A DNA stretch of 39,026 bases from Gammaproteobacteria bacterium (GCA_018824405.1 JAHJGO010000014.1:1-39026); one strand, 5' to 3'; positions 6,884 to 16,051 are shown, counted from the stretch's first letter. Numbers and translations are program-made. The notes: generated by a model from the letters alone, not told the origin.

Positions 6884-7060
6884 ATGGAACGCAACCTAAC
6901 TTACGAGCTAACTCCCGAAGATGGCGTGTTCATCGCACGCTGCCTCGATGTCGAGGTGGCAAGCGACGGCCCAACCGAGGAGGATGCCGTAGTAAACCTC
7001 CAGGAAGCGCTGGAGCTGTACCTCAACGACCACGATGTCCGTTTGGCGCCGCGTGCTTAA
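6884..7060 (+). CDS. Orphan HicB-like antitoxin-fold protein
   Basis: The ORF gives 58 residues from the ATG at 6884. The sequence YELTPEDGVFIARCLDVEVASDG, then PTEEDAVVNLQEALELYL, follows the HicB fold: a strand pair with a 'dG-f-A-c-d' motif, then 't-eeA--nl-eAlelyl'. HicB proteins usually neutralise a HicA RNase encoded next to them. Here the neighbours are on the opposite strand and none resembles HicA, so this is an orphan or belongs to a regulatory branch of the family. The usual C-terminal DNA-binding domain is absent. An in-frame TTG 36 bases upstream is judged to be promoter sequence. Confidence 0.6.
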   Translation: MERNLTYELTPEDGVFIARCLDVEVASDGPTEEDAVVNLQEALELYLNDHDVRLAPRA

Positions 7061-7248
7061 CGCCTGAGCGGCCCCGCCATCGCACCGCATTCCAGCTCCG
7101 CCCACTCATCCGCTTGAGCCAGCTGCGCCATGAACGCGTCATGCGTCCGGTCCACGTAATTCCGCACACGCTCCTGCGCCGCCGCCATCTCTGCCCGGCC
7201 TGTCGACGGCCGCCGCTGCTTGATCTTGCGCTGCCACTTATTCCGCAT
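7057..7248 (-). CDS. Small hypothetical protein, downstream partner of the 7238-7735 gene
   Basis: The product is 63 residues. The first 20 are very basic (RNKWQRKIKQRRP) and the rest forms an acidic helix-like segment. Its ATG lies 11 bases inside the end of the preceding minus-strand gene, so the two are probably co-translated. It ends convergently on the hicB-like gene, overlapping by four bases. No family is recognised. Confidence 0.4.
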   Translation of the reverse strand: MRNKWQRKIKQRRPSTGRAEMAAAQERVRNYVDRTHDAFMAQLAQADEWAELECGAMAGPLRR

Positions 7249-7735
7249 TGCGGTCCCCTCCGCGCATCACCCAGCTCCTCCACTCCTCGGGCGTGAGCTG
7301 CCGGGTCTCAGCACTCGCCGAGGTATCCACCTCACCCGTGTCAATCCACCGCTCCCACCCGCCCGCAGTAAGCCGCATCTCCGGGCACCCCCCCTGCTCG
7401 CATTCCTCCGGGTACGTCTCCCACACCTGAGTCATCAGTATCCCGTACCTGAACCGCGCATACTCTGCATCCTCGTTGTGGACCTTGCCCGATGCCAGGT
7501 ACGCGCTCAACGTCAGATACTCCTCACCCAGTTGCCCACCCGCACGCTGCTCCGCCACCGCCTCCCGCGCAACCTCCAGCGCTTCAGGCTGAGCCAGCAT
7601 CTCGTCGGTCGTCCACCAGTCCACCGCCTGGCCCCGCATCTCTGCCCCACGCTTCAGCACGTACGCCCCATACCGCTCAGCTCTCTGCTGTGCCTGCATA
7701 TACCGCCAGAGCTCCGCACCCTCCGCACCTCCCAC
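7238..7735 (-). CDS. Hypothetical protein of 165 residues
   Basis: The listed start is GTG at 7735. The frame is open for 11 more codons upstream without an ATG, so the start is uncertain. The product is acidic and rich in Trp, Tyr and Glu (AVDWWTTDEML, TAGGWERWIDTGE, LTPEEWRSWV), with no signal peptide or membrane segment. The repeated W-containing acidic patches are unusual. No family is recognised. It forms an overlapping pair with the basic protein encoded at 7057, so an acidic/basic protein pair can be suspected but not shown. Confidence 0.45.
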   Translation of the reverse strand: MGGAEGAELWRYMQAQQRAERYGAYVLKRGAEMRGQAVDWWTTDEMLAQPEALEVAREAVAEQRAGGQLGEEYLTLSAYLASGKVHNEDAEYARFRYGILMTQVWETYPEECEQGGCPEMRLTAGGWERWIDTGEVDTSASAETRQLTPEEWRSWVMRGGDRNAE

Positions 7736-7741
7736 CTCCAG

Positions 7742-8024
7742 GCCATCCCTAGTTGTCGTTGACCATATTCAACTTCCTGCGAAAGTTGATGATGAAAGCA
7801 CACTTCGATATTACGAACTTGCATTCACTAGCAAGCAATATACCGCGCCATGATCCAGATGACCTGTTTGCTCACTATTTAGGGCGATCTTAGGTGGGCT
7901 TTGTGCTGAAATATTATGATATAATTTTCGAAATTAGGGGCAGGGTATACAGCCAGGGTACAAAGCAGCTGTTTAGATGCTCGTTAACGTATTGATTTTT
8001 AATTAATTTTATATTGACCGCTGT
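7742..8024. other. AT-rich right end of the element
   Basis: No gene or convincing gene remnant is seen. The AT content rises sharply compared with the preceding 3 kb, especially at 7900-8020. The segment ends at the tRNA-Asp fragment, so it is probably the right terminal region where recombination proteins would bind. No clear directly repeated binding sites were found. Confidence 0.4.
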
Positions 8025-8042
8025 GTCCCGTCCACTCCGCCA
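8025..8042 (+). other. Attachment-site scar: 18-bp 3' end of tRNA-Asp
   Basis: The 18 bases GTCCCGTCCACTCCGCCA equal the T-arm 3' strand, acceptor 3' strand and CCA of a betaproteobacterial tRNA-Asp whose acceptor would start GGAGTGG. The 70 bases before it cannot form the rest of a tRNA. This is what a tRNA-targeting integrase leaves at the distal end of its element. The neighbouring ppiD gene fits, since tRNA-Asp is known to lie before ppiD in related genomes. Confidence 0.75.
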
Positions 8043-8045
8043 AAC

Positions 8046-8075
8046 AAGGGTGAACTTCGGTTCACCCTTTTTTCT
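8046..8075 (+). terminator. Rho-independent terminator, probably of the original tRNA-Asp transcript
   Basis: A perfect 10-bp stem (AAGGGTGAAC with GTTCACCCTT) is closed by a TTCG tetraloop and followed by a T-rich run. It stands three bases after the tRNA fragment and before ppiD, so it appears to be the terminator of the tRNA gene split off by integration. Confidence 0.9.
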
Positions 8076-8135
8076 TTCTCGCAGCCAAATAAAACCGGCT
8101 TTGCCGGCTTGGCAAGCCGTTTACGGGTTAATACT

Positions 8136-10043
8136 ATGCTAGAAGCCATTCGTGTGCATGCTCAAGGCAAAATTGCCAAAGTCATTCTGGTCCTGATTAC
8201 CATTCCCTTCGCTCTATGGGGTGTCGATTCCTATATGAAGGGCGGTAGCGGTGGTCCTGTGGTAGCTTCGGTGGGCGGGATGGAGATTCTGCAAAACGAA
8301 TTTGCAAATACACTCAAGGACCAGCAGGAACGGATGCGCTCGACACTGGGGAAAAATTACGATCCCTCTGTCATGGATAGCCCGGAAATCCGTAAATCTG
8401 TACTGGACGGATTGATCAATCAACGCGTGTTGCTGGCGGATGCGACGCGGGAAGGGCTGGCTGTGTCTGACGCACAACTGGCCAAGTTTATTTCCGGGAT
8501 CGAAGCTTTCTGGGAAAATGGAACTTTTTCCCATGCGCGTTATGAATCGGTGCTGCGTCAGCAAAATATGACTCCTGGCCAGTTTGAGCAGCGTCTGCGT
8601 CAGGATCTGTTGTTGCAGACTGCTCAGGAAGGTGTGATCCGCAATGCGTTTATTCCCAAAGTGGTTGCTGACACCCTGATCCGCATTAATGAGCAAGAGC
8701 GTGAAACCAGTCAGGCCGTGATTCAGATTGAACAGTTCATGTCTCAAGCCAAGATCGAAGCCGCTGCGATCAAGGATTACTATGAAAAACATCAGGATGA
8801 ATTCAAGTTGCCGGAGCAGGCGCGCCTCGAATACGTAGTGCTGTCAGCAGAAAACTTGGCAGAGCAGGTGACTGTGAGCGAAGAAGAAGTCGCGGCTTAT
8901 TATAAAGAGCATGCTACCCAGTTCGGCCAGCCAGAAGAGCGTCAAGCCAGTCATATCCTGATTAACTTGGCAGCCAATGCCAGTGCAGCAGATAAAACGG
9001 CGGCTCTGGACAAAGCGCGCAAGGTATTGCAGGAAGCCAAAAAGAGTCCGGACAATTTTGCACAACTGGCCAAACAATATTCTCAGGATAGCGGTTCTGC
9101 CGCCCAAGGGGGCGATCTGGGCTATTTCGGTCGTGGCGCGATGGTTAAATCCTTCGAAGACACTGCATTCAAGATGGCTGCTGGCGAGATCAGTGATCTG
9201 GTGCAATCGGAATTCGGTTATCACATCATCAAGCTGACTGCGATCAAACCTGCCAAATTGCGCACACTGCAGGATGTGCACGACGAAATTTCCCTGGAAC
9301 TGAAAAAACAGCAAGCCGGCAAGAAATTTGCGGAGAATGCTGAAAATTTCAGCAACATGGTTTATGAGCAAGCAGATAGCCTCGCACCAGTTGCCCAGCA
9401 ACTCGGGCTCAAGATCGTGCAGAGTGGCTGGCTCACCCGAATGGCGAGCGATACCCCGCTGCTCAACAATCCCAAACTGTTGCAGGCAGTGTTTACTGAA
9501 GAGGTTCTGAAAAATAAGCGCAACACTGAGGCTGTCGAGGTTGTTCCCAATACGCTTGTGGCAGCCCGCTTGCTGGAATACAAGGCGGCTAGTGTCAGGC
9601 CGATGGATGAAGTGGCTGCAGCACTGGAACAGCGCCTGCAACGCCAGCAGGCTTCTGTTCTGGCTGTGAAATGGGGCAAGGATGCTTTGGCACAGTTGCA
9701 GCAGGGCAATTCGCCTGCTGGTTTGAACTGGAGCCCTTCCCAGCTTGTTAGTCGTTCCAAGCCGGCTGATCTGGCGCCGGAAGTGTTGAAAGAAACTTTC
9801 AGGGCAAAAGCAGACAAATTGCCTGCTTTTACTGGAGTGGAGAATAAGCAGGGGGGCTTCACCCTGGTCAAGGTGTCAAAGCTGGTTGAGACTGGACCCT
9901 TTGAGGAAGGTCGCAAGCAGGCCTATGCTCAACGTTTTGCCAGCATGCTGGAGCGTGAATATGCTGCGGCTTACCTCTCTAGCCTTAAGCAAAAAACTAA
10001 AGTCGAGATCAGGAAGGACGCTTTGGAGAAAACTGAGCGTTAA
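8136..10043 (+). CDS. ppiD: Peptidyl-prolyl isomerase PpiD, periplasmic folding chaperone
   Basis: The protein has 635 residues from the ATG at 8136, close to the family's usual size. The start gives the standard PpiD opening ([17 protein letters not shown]). The in-frame TTG at 8109 is rejected for that reason. A single membrane anchor lies at residues 13-32, followed by a SurA/PpiD-type N-terminal chaperone region. A parvulin PpiC domain at about 268-366 contains [27 protein letters not shown] and FGYHIIKL. PpiD is anchored in the inner membrane at the Sec exit and helps newly exported proteins fold. The gene stands alone behind the tRNA terminator and converges with serB, with five bases between them. 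Confidence 0.95.
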   Translation: MLEAIRVHAQGKIAKVILVLITIPFALWGVDSYMKGGSGGPVVASVGGMEILQNEFANTLKDQQERMRSTLGKNYDPSVMDSPEIRKSVLDGLINQRVLLADATREGLAVSDAQLAKFISGIEAFWENGTFSHARYESVLRQQNMTPGQFEQRLRQDLLLQTAQEGVIRNAFIPKVVADTLIRINEQERETSQAVIQIEQFMSQAKIEAAAIKDYYEKHQDEFKLPEQARLEYVVLSAENLAEQVTVSEEEVAAYYKEHATQFGQPEERQASHILINLAANASAADKTAALDKARKVLQEAKKSPDNFAQLAKQYSQDSGSAAQGGDLGYFGRGAMVKSFEDTAFKMAAGEISDLVQSEFGYHIIKLTAIKPAKLRTLQDVHDEISLELKKQQAGKKFAENAENFSNMVYEQADSLAPVAQQLGLKIVQSGWLTRMASDTPLLNNPKLLQAVFTEEVLKNKRNTEAVEVVPNTLVAARLLEYKAASVRPMDEVAAALEQRLQRQQASVLAVKWGKDALAQLQQGNSPAGLNWSPSQLVSRSKPADLAPEVLKETFRAKADKLPAFTGVENKQGGFTLVKVSKLVETGPFEEGRKQAYAQRFASMLEREYAAAYLSSLKQKTKVEIRKDALEKTER

Positions 10044-10048
10044 GTTTG

Positions 10049-10894
10049 TCAGGCTTGCTCGAACAGGTTGAGAACCCCGTCAAGACCAACAAAGTTCAGA
10101 GCGTGAGTCGCCTGTTTGCGAACTAATGGTTTGGCATGCCAGGCGATACTGATGCCTGCCATGTCCAGCATGGCGAGGTCATTGGCGCCATCACCGATGG
10201 CTATGACTTGTTTGTTGCTTAAGCCGAGGTTGATTCTGTACGCCTCCAGTGTGTTCGCCTTTCCCCTTGCGTCGATCAGCTTGCCGCTGATTTCACCTGT
10301 CAGACATCCATTACGAATTCTGACCCGGTTGTAAACTGCATAATCAAGCTCCAATCTTGATTTGAGCCGTTCGGCAAAATATTCGAAACCGCTGGTGATC
10401 AGCGCGGTCTTCAGACCCTGCCGTTGCACTTCCTGTATCAGACATTCAGCGCCGGGATTGAGTCGTAGGGTTTGTTCATAGACGGTTTTCAGTGTGCTTG
10501 CCGGCAGGCCCTTCAGTAGTGCAATGCGCTGGCGAAAACTGGTTTCAAAGTCGATTTCTCCGCACATGGCGCGTTCAGTGAGTTGCGCTGTCTGTTCCCT
10601 GATGCCAGCAATGCCGGCGAGTTCGTCGATGGTCTCGATGTCGATGAGTGTGGAGTCCATGTCGAAGGCCACCAACCCGAAGAGTTTGAGTTCACGGCCA
10701 GAAGGTGTCGTCGCACAGTCGAGCTGATGCTCAAGACAGAATTCCAGCAGGGCAGTGTTGATTTTCCCGTTGTGAAAGCGAAAAGCAGGGCGGTCAAAAA
10801 TACGGACATGGTCGGAGCAGCCGGTGAGTAGCGACAGCTGCTCGAGCAGGGGAGAGGGATCGGATACCCCCTGAATGACGATGTTGTCAGCCAT
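10049..10894 (-). CDS. serB: Phosphoserine phosphatase SerB
   Basis: The protein has 281 residues. It is a HAD-family enzyme that removes phosphate from phosphoserine in the last step of serine synthesis. The catalytic motif DMDST is at residues 78-82, with D78 as nucleophile and D80 as acid/base. Motif II (ITSGF) follows, and the metal-binding motif GDGANDL lies near the C-terminus. The first 70 residues form a shortened ACT-like regulatory region. It is the last gene of a minus-strand run from mfd, 17 bases after the DUF1015 gene, so co-transcription is likely. Confidence 0.95.
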   Translation of the reverse strand: MADNIVIQGVSDPSPLLEQLSLLTGCSDHVRIFDRPAFRFHNGKINTALLEFCLEHQLDCATTPSGRELKLFGLVAFDMDSTLIDIETIDELAGIAGIREQTAQLTERAMCGEIDFETSFRQRIALLKGLPASTLKTVYEQTLRLNPGAECLIQEVQRQGLKTALITSGFEYFAERLKSRLELDYAVYNRVRIRNGCLTGEISGKLIDARGKANTLEAYRINLGLSNKQVIAIGDGANDLAMLDMAGISIAWHAKPLVRKQATHALNFVGLDGVLNLFEQA

Positions 10895-10911
10895 GGCGTA
10901 TCCGCTGGAGC

Positions 10912-12156
10912 CTAGTTCAAGACATGCGAAACCAGCCCGTCAGCCAGCTTGGGCTCGAACCAGGTGGATTTTGGCGGCATGACTTCGTTGGCATCGGCCA
11001 CGGCCATCAGGTCTTCCATGCGTGTGGCAAACAGGGCGAAGGCGACCGCCATTTCACCACTGTTGACACGCTTTTCCAGCTCAGCCAGACCGCGGATGCC
11101 GCCTACGAAATCGATGCGCTTGTCGCGGCGCGGGTCGGCAATACCAAGCACCGGCGCGATCAGGTTGTTCTGCAGCAAGCTGACATCAAGACGCCCGACC
11201 GGATCCTGCGTGGGGATCAGTTCCGGTTTGATGGCGAGTCGGTACCATTGGTCATCCAGATACATGCCGAATTCGTTGGGTTTGGCAGGTTTCATCTGAC
11301 CAGCAATTTTTTCTACAGCAAAGCATTCGCCGACGCGCTGGAGAAAAGTGGCCTTGTCCAGACCATTCAGATCCTTGATCACGCGGTTGTAGTCCATGAT
11401 TTTCATCTGGTGGTGCGGGAAAATCACCGACAGGAAATAGTTGTAGCTTTCCTCTCCGTTGTGATCCGGGTTGGCGCCCTTGCGTGCGGCGCAGATGCGC
11501 GAGGCCGAGGCGGAGCGATGATGGCCATCGGCGATGTAAATGGCGTGCATGGCGTCGAAAGCGTTTGTCAGTTTGGCGTTGATGGCGGGGTCGCTCAGCA
11601 CCCAGATGGTGTGGCGGATGCCGTCATCGGCGGTCACGTCGGCATCAGGCTGCCCTGTGCTGGCCTGGGCGAGAATGGCATCGACCTCGGGTGCGCTGGG
11701 ATAGGCCAGCAGGACGGGGCCGGTCTGGGCATTGAGGGCGTCGATCTGGCGCACCCGGTCGTCTTCCTTGTCCGGGCGGGTAAATTCGTGCTTGCGGATG
11801 CGGTTGGTGTCGTAATCCGCTACCGAGGCCGCCGCCACCAGCCCGGTCTGGCTGTGCTCTCCCATTACCAGCCGGTAGGCGTAGTAGCAGGCGCTGTCAT
11901 CGCGCTTCAGTACGCTAGCATCGATCATGCGCTGCAGGTTTTCCGCTGCCTTGGCATAGACTTCCGGCGCATAGGGGTCGGTTTCCAGCGGCAGGTCGAT
12001 TTCCGGTTTCGAAATGTGCAAAAAGCTCCAGGGGCGGCCATCCGCGCGCACCCGTGCTTCTGCGGTGGAAAGTACATCATAGGGCGGCGCGGCGACTTCG
12101 GTGGCGCGCCCGGGGGCAGGGCGCAGGCCGTCAAAGGGGCGGATCAGATGGGGCAT
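10912..12156 (-). CDS. DUF1015 family protein
   Basis: The protein has 414 residues from the ATG at 12156, which is preceded by AAGGACT. A longer frame to 12363 exists but only overlaps mfd and is rejected. The N-terminus (IRPFDGLRPAPGRATEVAAPPYDVLS) is the hallmark of DUF1015 (PF06245). The interior YIADGHHRSASASRI motif, with clustered histidines, is strongly conserved in the family. Biochemical function is not established; the family is often found near serine-pathway genes such as serA/serC/serB, which fits its place ten bases after mfd and just before serB. Confidence 0.9.
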   Translation of the reverse strand: MPHLIRPFDGLRPAPGRATEVAAPPYDVLSTAEARVRADGRPWSFLHISKPEIDLPLETDPYAPEVYAKAAENLQRMIDASVLKRDDSACYYAYRLVMGEHSQTGLVAAASVADYDTNRIRKHEFTRPDKEDDRVRQIDALNAQTGPVLLAYPSAPEVDAILAQASTGQPDADVTADDGIRHTIWVLSDPAINAKLTNAFDAMHAIYIADGHHRSASASRICAARKGANPDHNGEESYNYFLSVIFPHHQMKIMDYNRVIKDLNGLDKATFLQRVGECFAVEKIAGQMKPAKPNEFGMYLDDQWYRLAIKPELIPTQDPVGRLDVSLLQNNLIAPVLGIADPRRDKRIDFVGGIRGLAELEKRVNSGEMAVAFALFATRMEDLMAVADANEVMPPKSTWFEPKLADGLVSHVLN

Positions 12157-12166
12157 GTTGGAGTCC

Positions 12167-15100
12167 TTATTGCAGTTTCTTAAATAAAAATTTGATCGTG
12201 GTGATGCGTTGTTCGACCTCGGGCAGCGGTACGCCGATGCGGATCTTGTCCGGGCCGGCCAGCTTGCAGCCGGGCTGCTTCTGAATGAATTCGATGATTT
12301 TAGCAGGGTCGATCGGCGGACTGGGAACGAATTGCACCATGATCGCATCGCTGCTGGCGTCAATTTTCATGATGCCCAGCGGCTTGGCCATGACGCGCAG
12401 GCGATGGGCTTCGAGCAGGGCATGGGCAGCAGGCGGCAGCAAGCCGAAGCGGTCGATCAGCTCTTCATGAATCAGATCGAGATCTTCCAGGCTGTCGCAA
12501 TTGGCCAGTCGTTTGTAAAGCGTCAGGCGCTGGTTGATGTCGCCGCAGTAGTCCTTGGGCAGCAAGGCCGGGGTGTGCAGATTGATTTCCGTGGTAACGG
12601 CAAGCGGCGCTGTCATATCCGGCTCCTTGCCTTCCTTGAGCGCCTTCACGGCCTGGTTGAGCATGTCGGAATAGAGGCTGAAGCCGATTTCCTGCATTTC
12701 GCCGCTCTGCGATTCGCCCAGGATCTCTCCCGCGCCGCGGATTTCCAGATCATGCATGGAAAGATAAAAGCCTGCGCCCAGGTCTTCCATCATCTGGATC
12801 GCATCCAGGCGTTTTTTCGCCTGCGGCGTGAGCGCGGCCACCTCGCCCGGCGTCAGCAGGTAGGCATAAGCCTGATGGTGCGAACGCCCGACCCGGCCGC
12901 GCAACTGGTGCAACTGGGCCAGGCCGAACTTGTCCGCGCGGTTCATGATGATGGTGTTGGCGGTGGGGATGTCGATGCCGGTTTCAATAATCGTGGTGCA
13001 CAGCAGGATATTGAAGCGCTGCTGGTAGAAATCGCGCATCACATGTTCCAGATCGCGTTCGTGCAGCTGGCCGTGGGCCACCGCGATGCGCGCCTCGGGC
13101 AGCAGCTTGGCCAGCTTTTCCTGCACGTTGAGGATGGTTTCCACTTCGTTGTGGAGAAAGTACACCTGCCCGCCGCGCTTCAGCTCGCGCAGCACCGCCT
13201 CGCGGATGATGCCTTCGGAATAGGGTGCAACAAAGGTCTTGATGGAGAGGCGTCTTTGCGGCGCAGTGGCGATGACGGAAAAGTCGCGCAAACCCTCCAG
13301 CGACATCGACAGCGAACGGGGAATCGGCGTGGCGGTCAGCGTCAGCACGTCCACCTCGGCGCGCAAAGCTTTGAGCTGCTCCTTCTGGCGCACGCCGAAG
13401 CGGTGTTCCTCGTCCACGATAACCAGCCCCAGATTCTTGAACTTGACGTCTTTCTGGATCAGCTTGTGGGTGCCGATCACGATGTCGATTTCGCCCGCAG
13501 CCAGCCCCTTGAGCGCCAGGGTCTGTTCCTTGGCGGTGCGGAAGCGGGACAGTTCGGCAATCTTGACCGGCCAGTCGGAAAAACGGTCGGAGAAGTTGTT
13601 GAAATGCTGTTCCGCCAGCAGCGTGGTGGGAACCAGGATGGCAACCTGCTTGCCGTCGGCAACCGCGACAAAGGCAGCGCGCAGGGCAACTTCCGTTTTG
13701 CCGAAGCCGACATCGCCGCACACCAGCCGGTCCATCGGCAGGCCGGAGGTCATGTCCCCGATCACGGCCTGAATGGCCGCCGCCTGATCCGGCGTCTCCT
13801 CGAAATCGAAAGCAGAGGCAAAAGCTTCGTAATCGTGATGGTTGAGCTTGAATGTATAGCCCTGGCGCGCTGCCCGCTGGGCGTATAGATTGAGCAGTTC
13901 GGCTGCGGTATCGCGCGCCTGTTGCAGCGCTCTTTTTTTTGCCTTTTCCCACTGTCCGCTGCCGAGTCGGTGCAGGGGGGCGGAATCCGGGCTGGCGCCG
14001 CTGTAGCGGCTGATGACATGCAGGTCACAAACCGGGACATAGAGCTTGTCGCCCCCGGCGTATTCCAGGTGCAGGAACTCGGTTTCGCCTTCGCCCAGGT
14101 CCATGTTCACCAGGCCCAGGTAGCGGCCGATCCCATGCTGTTCGTGCACCACCGGGTCGCCGGCCCGGAGCTCGGACAGGTCGCGCAGCATGTTCTCGAC
14201 ATTGCTCCGGCGCGTGGTGTCGCGACGCCGCGACTGGCGGACCTGGCTGGCGTAAAGCTCGGTTTCGGTGATGACGGCAAAAGCGGTGGAGAGGATGAAT
14301 CCAGTGCTTACCATCCCGGCAGCGAGCATGAGCCGTTCCGTGCCTGCTTCGAAATCGGAAAAGTTTTCGCAGATGGCCGGTTTCAGGCCGTATTCAGCCA
14401 GGTATTGCGCCATGGTTTCGCGCCGTCCCATGCTTTCTGCCAGGATCAGGACGCGGCCATCGAAGTGTTCGATGAATGTTTTCAGTTTTTCCAGCGGATC
14501 TTCGGCACGGCGTTCGACCTGTACCGGGGGGACCGGCTGGGTGATCGGTTTGTCACCCGCTTCACTGGAAATTTCGATGCGGCCAAACAGTTTGATTTCG
14601 CCGAAAAACACATCCACCGGCAGGAAAATTTCTTCCGGCGAGAGCAGGGGGCGATTGCGGTCGCCCCTGAGCAGCATGTAGCGCGAGCGGGTGTCCTGCC
14701 AGAAATGCTGTGCAGCGCCTTCCAGATCGTGGTGCAGGCACAGCAGCGCACTTTCCGGCAGGTAATCGAACAGGGTGGCGGTGTGCTCGAAAAACAGCGG
14801 CAGGTAGTATTCGATGCCCAGCGGCGCCAGTCCGTTGCTGACATCCTTGTATAGCTGGCTCTTCGATGGGTCGCCTTCGAACTTTTCGCGAAAGCTCTGG
14901 CGGAAGCGGCTGATGCCGGCTTCATCGAGCGGAAATTCGCGTGCCGGCAACAGTCGAACGTCTTTCACCGGGTAGATGCTGCGCTGGGTGTCCACGTCGA
15001 AAGTGCGGATGGATTCGATCTCCTGATCGAACAGGTCGAGTCGGTAGGGCACGGCGCTGCCCATGGGGAACAGGTCCACCAGTCCGCCGCGGATGGAGTA

Positions 15101-15577
15101 TTCACCCGGTGTCAGCACCTGGGTGACGTGGGTATAGCCTGCCTGGGTGAGTTGCTGGCGCAGCGCATCGAGGTCCAGCTTGGTGCCCTGTTTGAGGAAA
15201 AAGGCGTGGGCGGCCAGGAATTCGCGTGGCGGCAGGCGGCACAGCGCGGTGGTGGCCGGCACGATGATCACATCGCAGGCGTTGTGGGAAATCTGGTACA
15301 GCGTCGCAAGGCGTTCCGAGACCAGATCCTGGTGCGGAGAAAAATGGTCGTAAGGCAGCGTTTCCCAGTCGGGCAGGAGATGGATGGCCAGTTGCGGCGC
15401 AAAGAATGCGATCTCGTCACGCAGGCGCTGGGCATGCCAGGCGGTTTCCGCCAGAATCACCAGCGGCCGTGCTTCCTGCGCAAGCCGGGCCAGCGCCAGC
15501 GCATCGCTGGAACCGTGCAGGCCAGAATGGCGAGTGCGTTGGCCGGGTGAGGGGAGAGGCGGCGGAAGCAAGATCAT
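12167..15577 (-). CDS. mfd: Transcription-repair coupling factor Mfd
   Basis: The protein has 1136 residues (E. coli Mfd has 1148). It removes RNA polymerase stalled at DNA lesions and recruits UvrA. The N-terminal UvrB-like module is followed by the RNA-polymerase-interaction region (DPVVHEQHGIGRYLGL). The RecG-like translocase has Walker A GDVGFGKT at residues 621-628 and the DEEH box at about 722-725, with TATPIPRSL and the helicase motifs in QLRGRVGRS downstream. The C-terminal TRCF domain is present. It begins 39 bases after the ygfX-like gene on the same strand. Confidence 0.97.
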   Translation of the reverse strand: MILLPPPLPSPGQRTRHSGLHGSSDALALARLAQEARPLVILAETAWHAQRLRDEIAFFAPQLAIHLLPDWETLPYDHFSPHQDLVSERLATLYQISHNACDVIIVPATTALCRLPPREFLAAHAFFLKQGTKLDLDALRQQLTQAGYTHVTQVLTPGEYSIRGGLVDLFPMGSAVPYRLDLFDQEIESIRTFDVDTQRSIYPVKDVRLLPAREFPLDEAGISRFRQSFREKFEGDPSKSQLYKDVSNGLAPLGIEYYLPLFFEHTATLFDYLPESALLCLHHDLEGAAQHFWQDTRSRYMLLRGDRNRPLLSPEEIFLPVDVFFGEIKLFGRIEISSEAGDKPITQPVPPVQVERRAEDPLEKLKTFIEHFDGRVLILAESMGRRETMAQYLAEYGLKPAICENFSDFEAGTERLMLAAGMVSTGFILSTAFAVITETELYASQVRQSRRRDTTRRSNVENMLRDLSELRAGDPVVHEQHGIGRYLGLVNMDLGEGETEFLHLEYAGGDKLYVPVCDLHVISRYSGASPDSAPLHRLGSGQWEKAKKRALQQARDTAAELLNLYAQRAARQGYTFKLNHHDYEAFASAFDFEETPDQAAAIQAVIGDMTSGLPMDRLVCGDVGFGKTEVALRAAFVAVADGKQVAILVPTTLLAEQHFNNFSDRFSDWPVKIAELSRFRTAKEQTLALKGLAAGEIDIVIGTHKLIQKDVKFKNLGLVIVDEEHRFGVRQKEQLKALRAEVDVLTLTATPIPRSLSMSLEGLRDFSVIATAPQRRLSIKTFVAPYSEGIIREAVLRELKRGGQVYFLHNEVETILNVQEKLAKLLPEARIAVAHGQLHERDLEHVMRDFYQQRFNILLCTTIIETGIDIPTANTIIMNRADKFGLAQLHQLRGRVGRSHHQAYAYLLTPGEVAALTPQAKKRLDAIQMMEDLGAGFYLSMHDLEIRGAGEILGESQSGEMQEIGFSLYSDMLNQAVKALKEGKEPDMTAPLAVTTEINLHTPALLPKDYCGDINQRLTLYKRLANCDSLEDLDLIHEELIDRFGLLPPAAHALLEAHRLRVMAKPLGIMKIDASSDAIMVQFVPSPPIDPAKIIEFIQKQPGCKLAGPDKIRIGVPLPEVEQRITTIKFLFKKLQ

Positions 15578-15616
15578 GAACGAGGCTAAAATTGGGCGAT
15601 TATACCATCTGGCAAA

Positions 15617-16051
15617 TCAGGCCTTGCTGGCATTGCCGCATTTCCAGCGCAACAGGACGCGCAATTGCCGCAGCATTTCTGTATCGGCCGAGTCCGGGAA
15701 AATAATGGCATGGCGTGCCAGCCTTCTGTTTTCCTGAGTGAAATTGAGCACGATCAGCCAAGGTGTGACCATGCTGGAACCGTGCAGCTTTGCCTCCTGC
15801 CAAGTGTCGTTGCGGATCTGATATGAAAAATTGCACTTCTGGTCGAGGCGGAGTCCAATCATCGAATTGCCCGCGACTAGCAGACAGTCGCGCCGCAGGT
15901 GAAAGGCAAGACTGGCAGCAATCAGCAGGCTGCCGGCGATTTGTATTGACACCATCCAAGGCAGGAGCCAGACCACAAGCAGCGACAAGAGATGTGCCGC
16001 AGAGAGCAGGGCAGTCAGCGTACGCGAGGGAAAGAGTTTCAGCTCAAGCAT
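15617..16051 (-). CDS. YgfX (CptA)-like inner membrane protein
   Basis: The protein has 144 residues with two adjacent membrane helices at about 11-31 and 33-51, then a soluble C-terminal domain. The ending IIFPDSADTEMLRQLRVLLRW matches the 'lpDal--e-lRrLrvlLr' tail of YgfX/CptA proteins (PF07254). E. coli YgfX is encoded with SdhE beside ygfZ and has been described as a toxin-like protein acting on cell division and shape. Here it is divergent from ygfZ, 81 bases apart, and no sdhE gene is present. The identity rests on topology, tail motif and neighbour. Confidence 0.7.
   Translation of the reverse strand: MLELKLFPSRTLTALLSAAHLLSLLVVWLLPWMVSIQIAGSLLIAASLAFHLRRDCLLVAGNSMIGLRLDQKCNFSYQIRNDTWQEAKLHGSSMVTPWLIVLNFTQENRRLARHAIIFPDSADTEMLRQLRVLLRWKCGNASKA

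Larger units (their letters stand above)
2229..8042. mobile_element. Right-hand part of an integrated plasmid-like element (left limit uncertain)
   Basis: The right border is set by a duplicated tRNA-Asp 3' end at 8025-8042. The interior holds a plasmid-type replication initiator, a small RHH-like gene, toxin-antitoxin-like antitoxins, several unknown small ORFs and unusual repeats, bordered on the right by housekeeping genes. No integrase, relaxase or partition gene is visible, so these would have to lie to the left or be lost. The left limit given is only the sensor gene's upstream edge. The sensor could itself be cargo, with the element extending past the window. Confidence 0.6.

Noticed and set aside
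6733-7296. Plus-strand ORF of 187 codons
   Set aside because: Arg/Pro-rich product that overlaps the hicB-like gene in another frame and lies antisense to the 7057 gene.
7955-8042. A complete tRNA gene ending at 8042
   Set aside because: Only the last 18 bases match tRNA-Asp; the sequence before them is AT-rich and has no D-arm, anticodon arm or GTTCGA T-loop.
10924-13888. Long plus-strand ORFs opposite the DUF1015 gene and mfd
   Set aside because: Histidine/glycine/valine-rich antisense shadows of clear minus-strand genes; long only because of high-GC codon structure.
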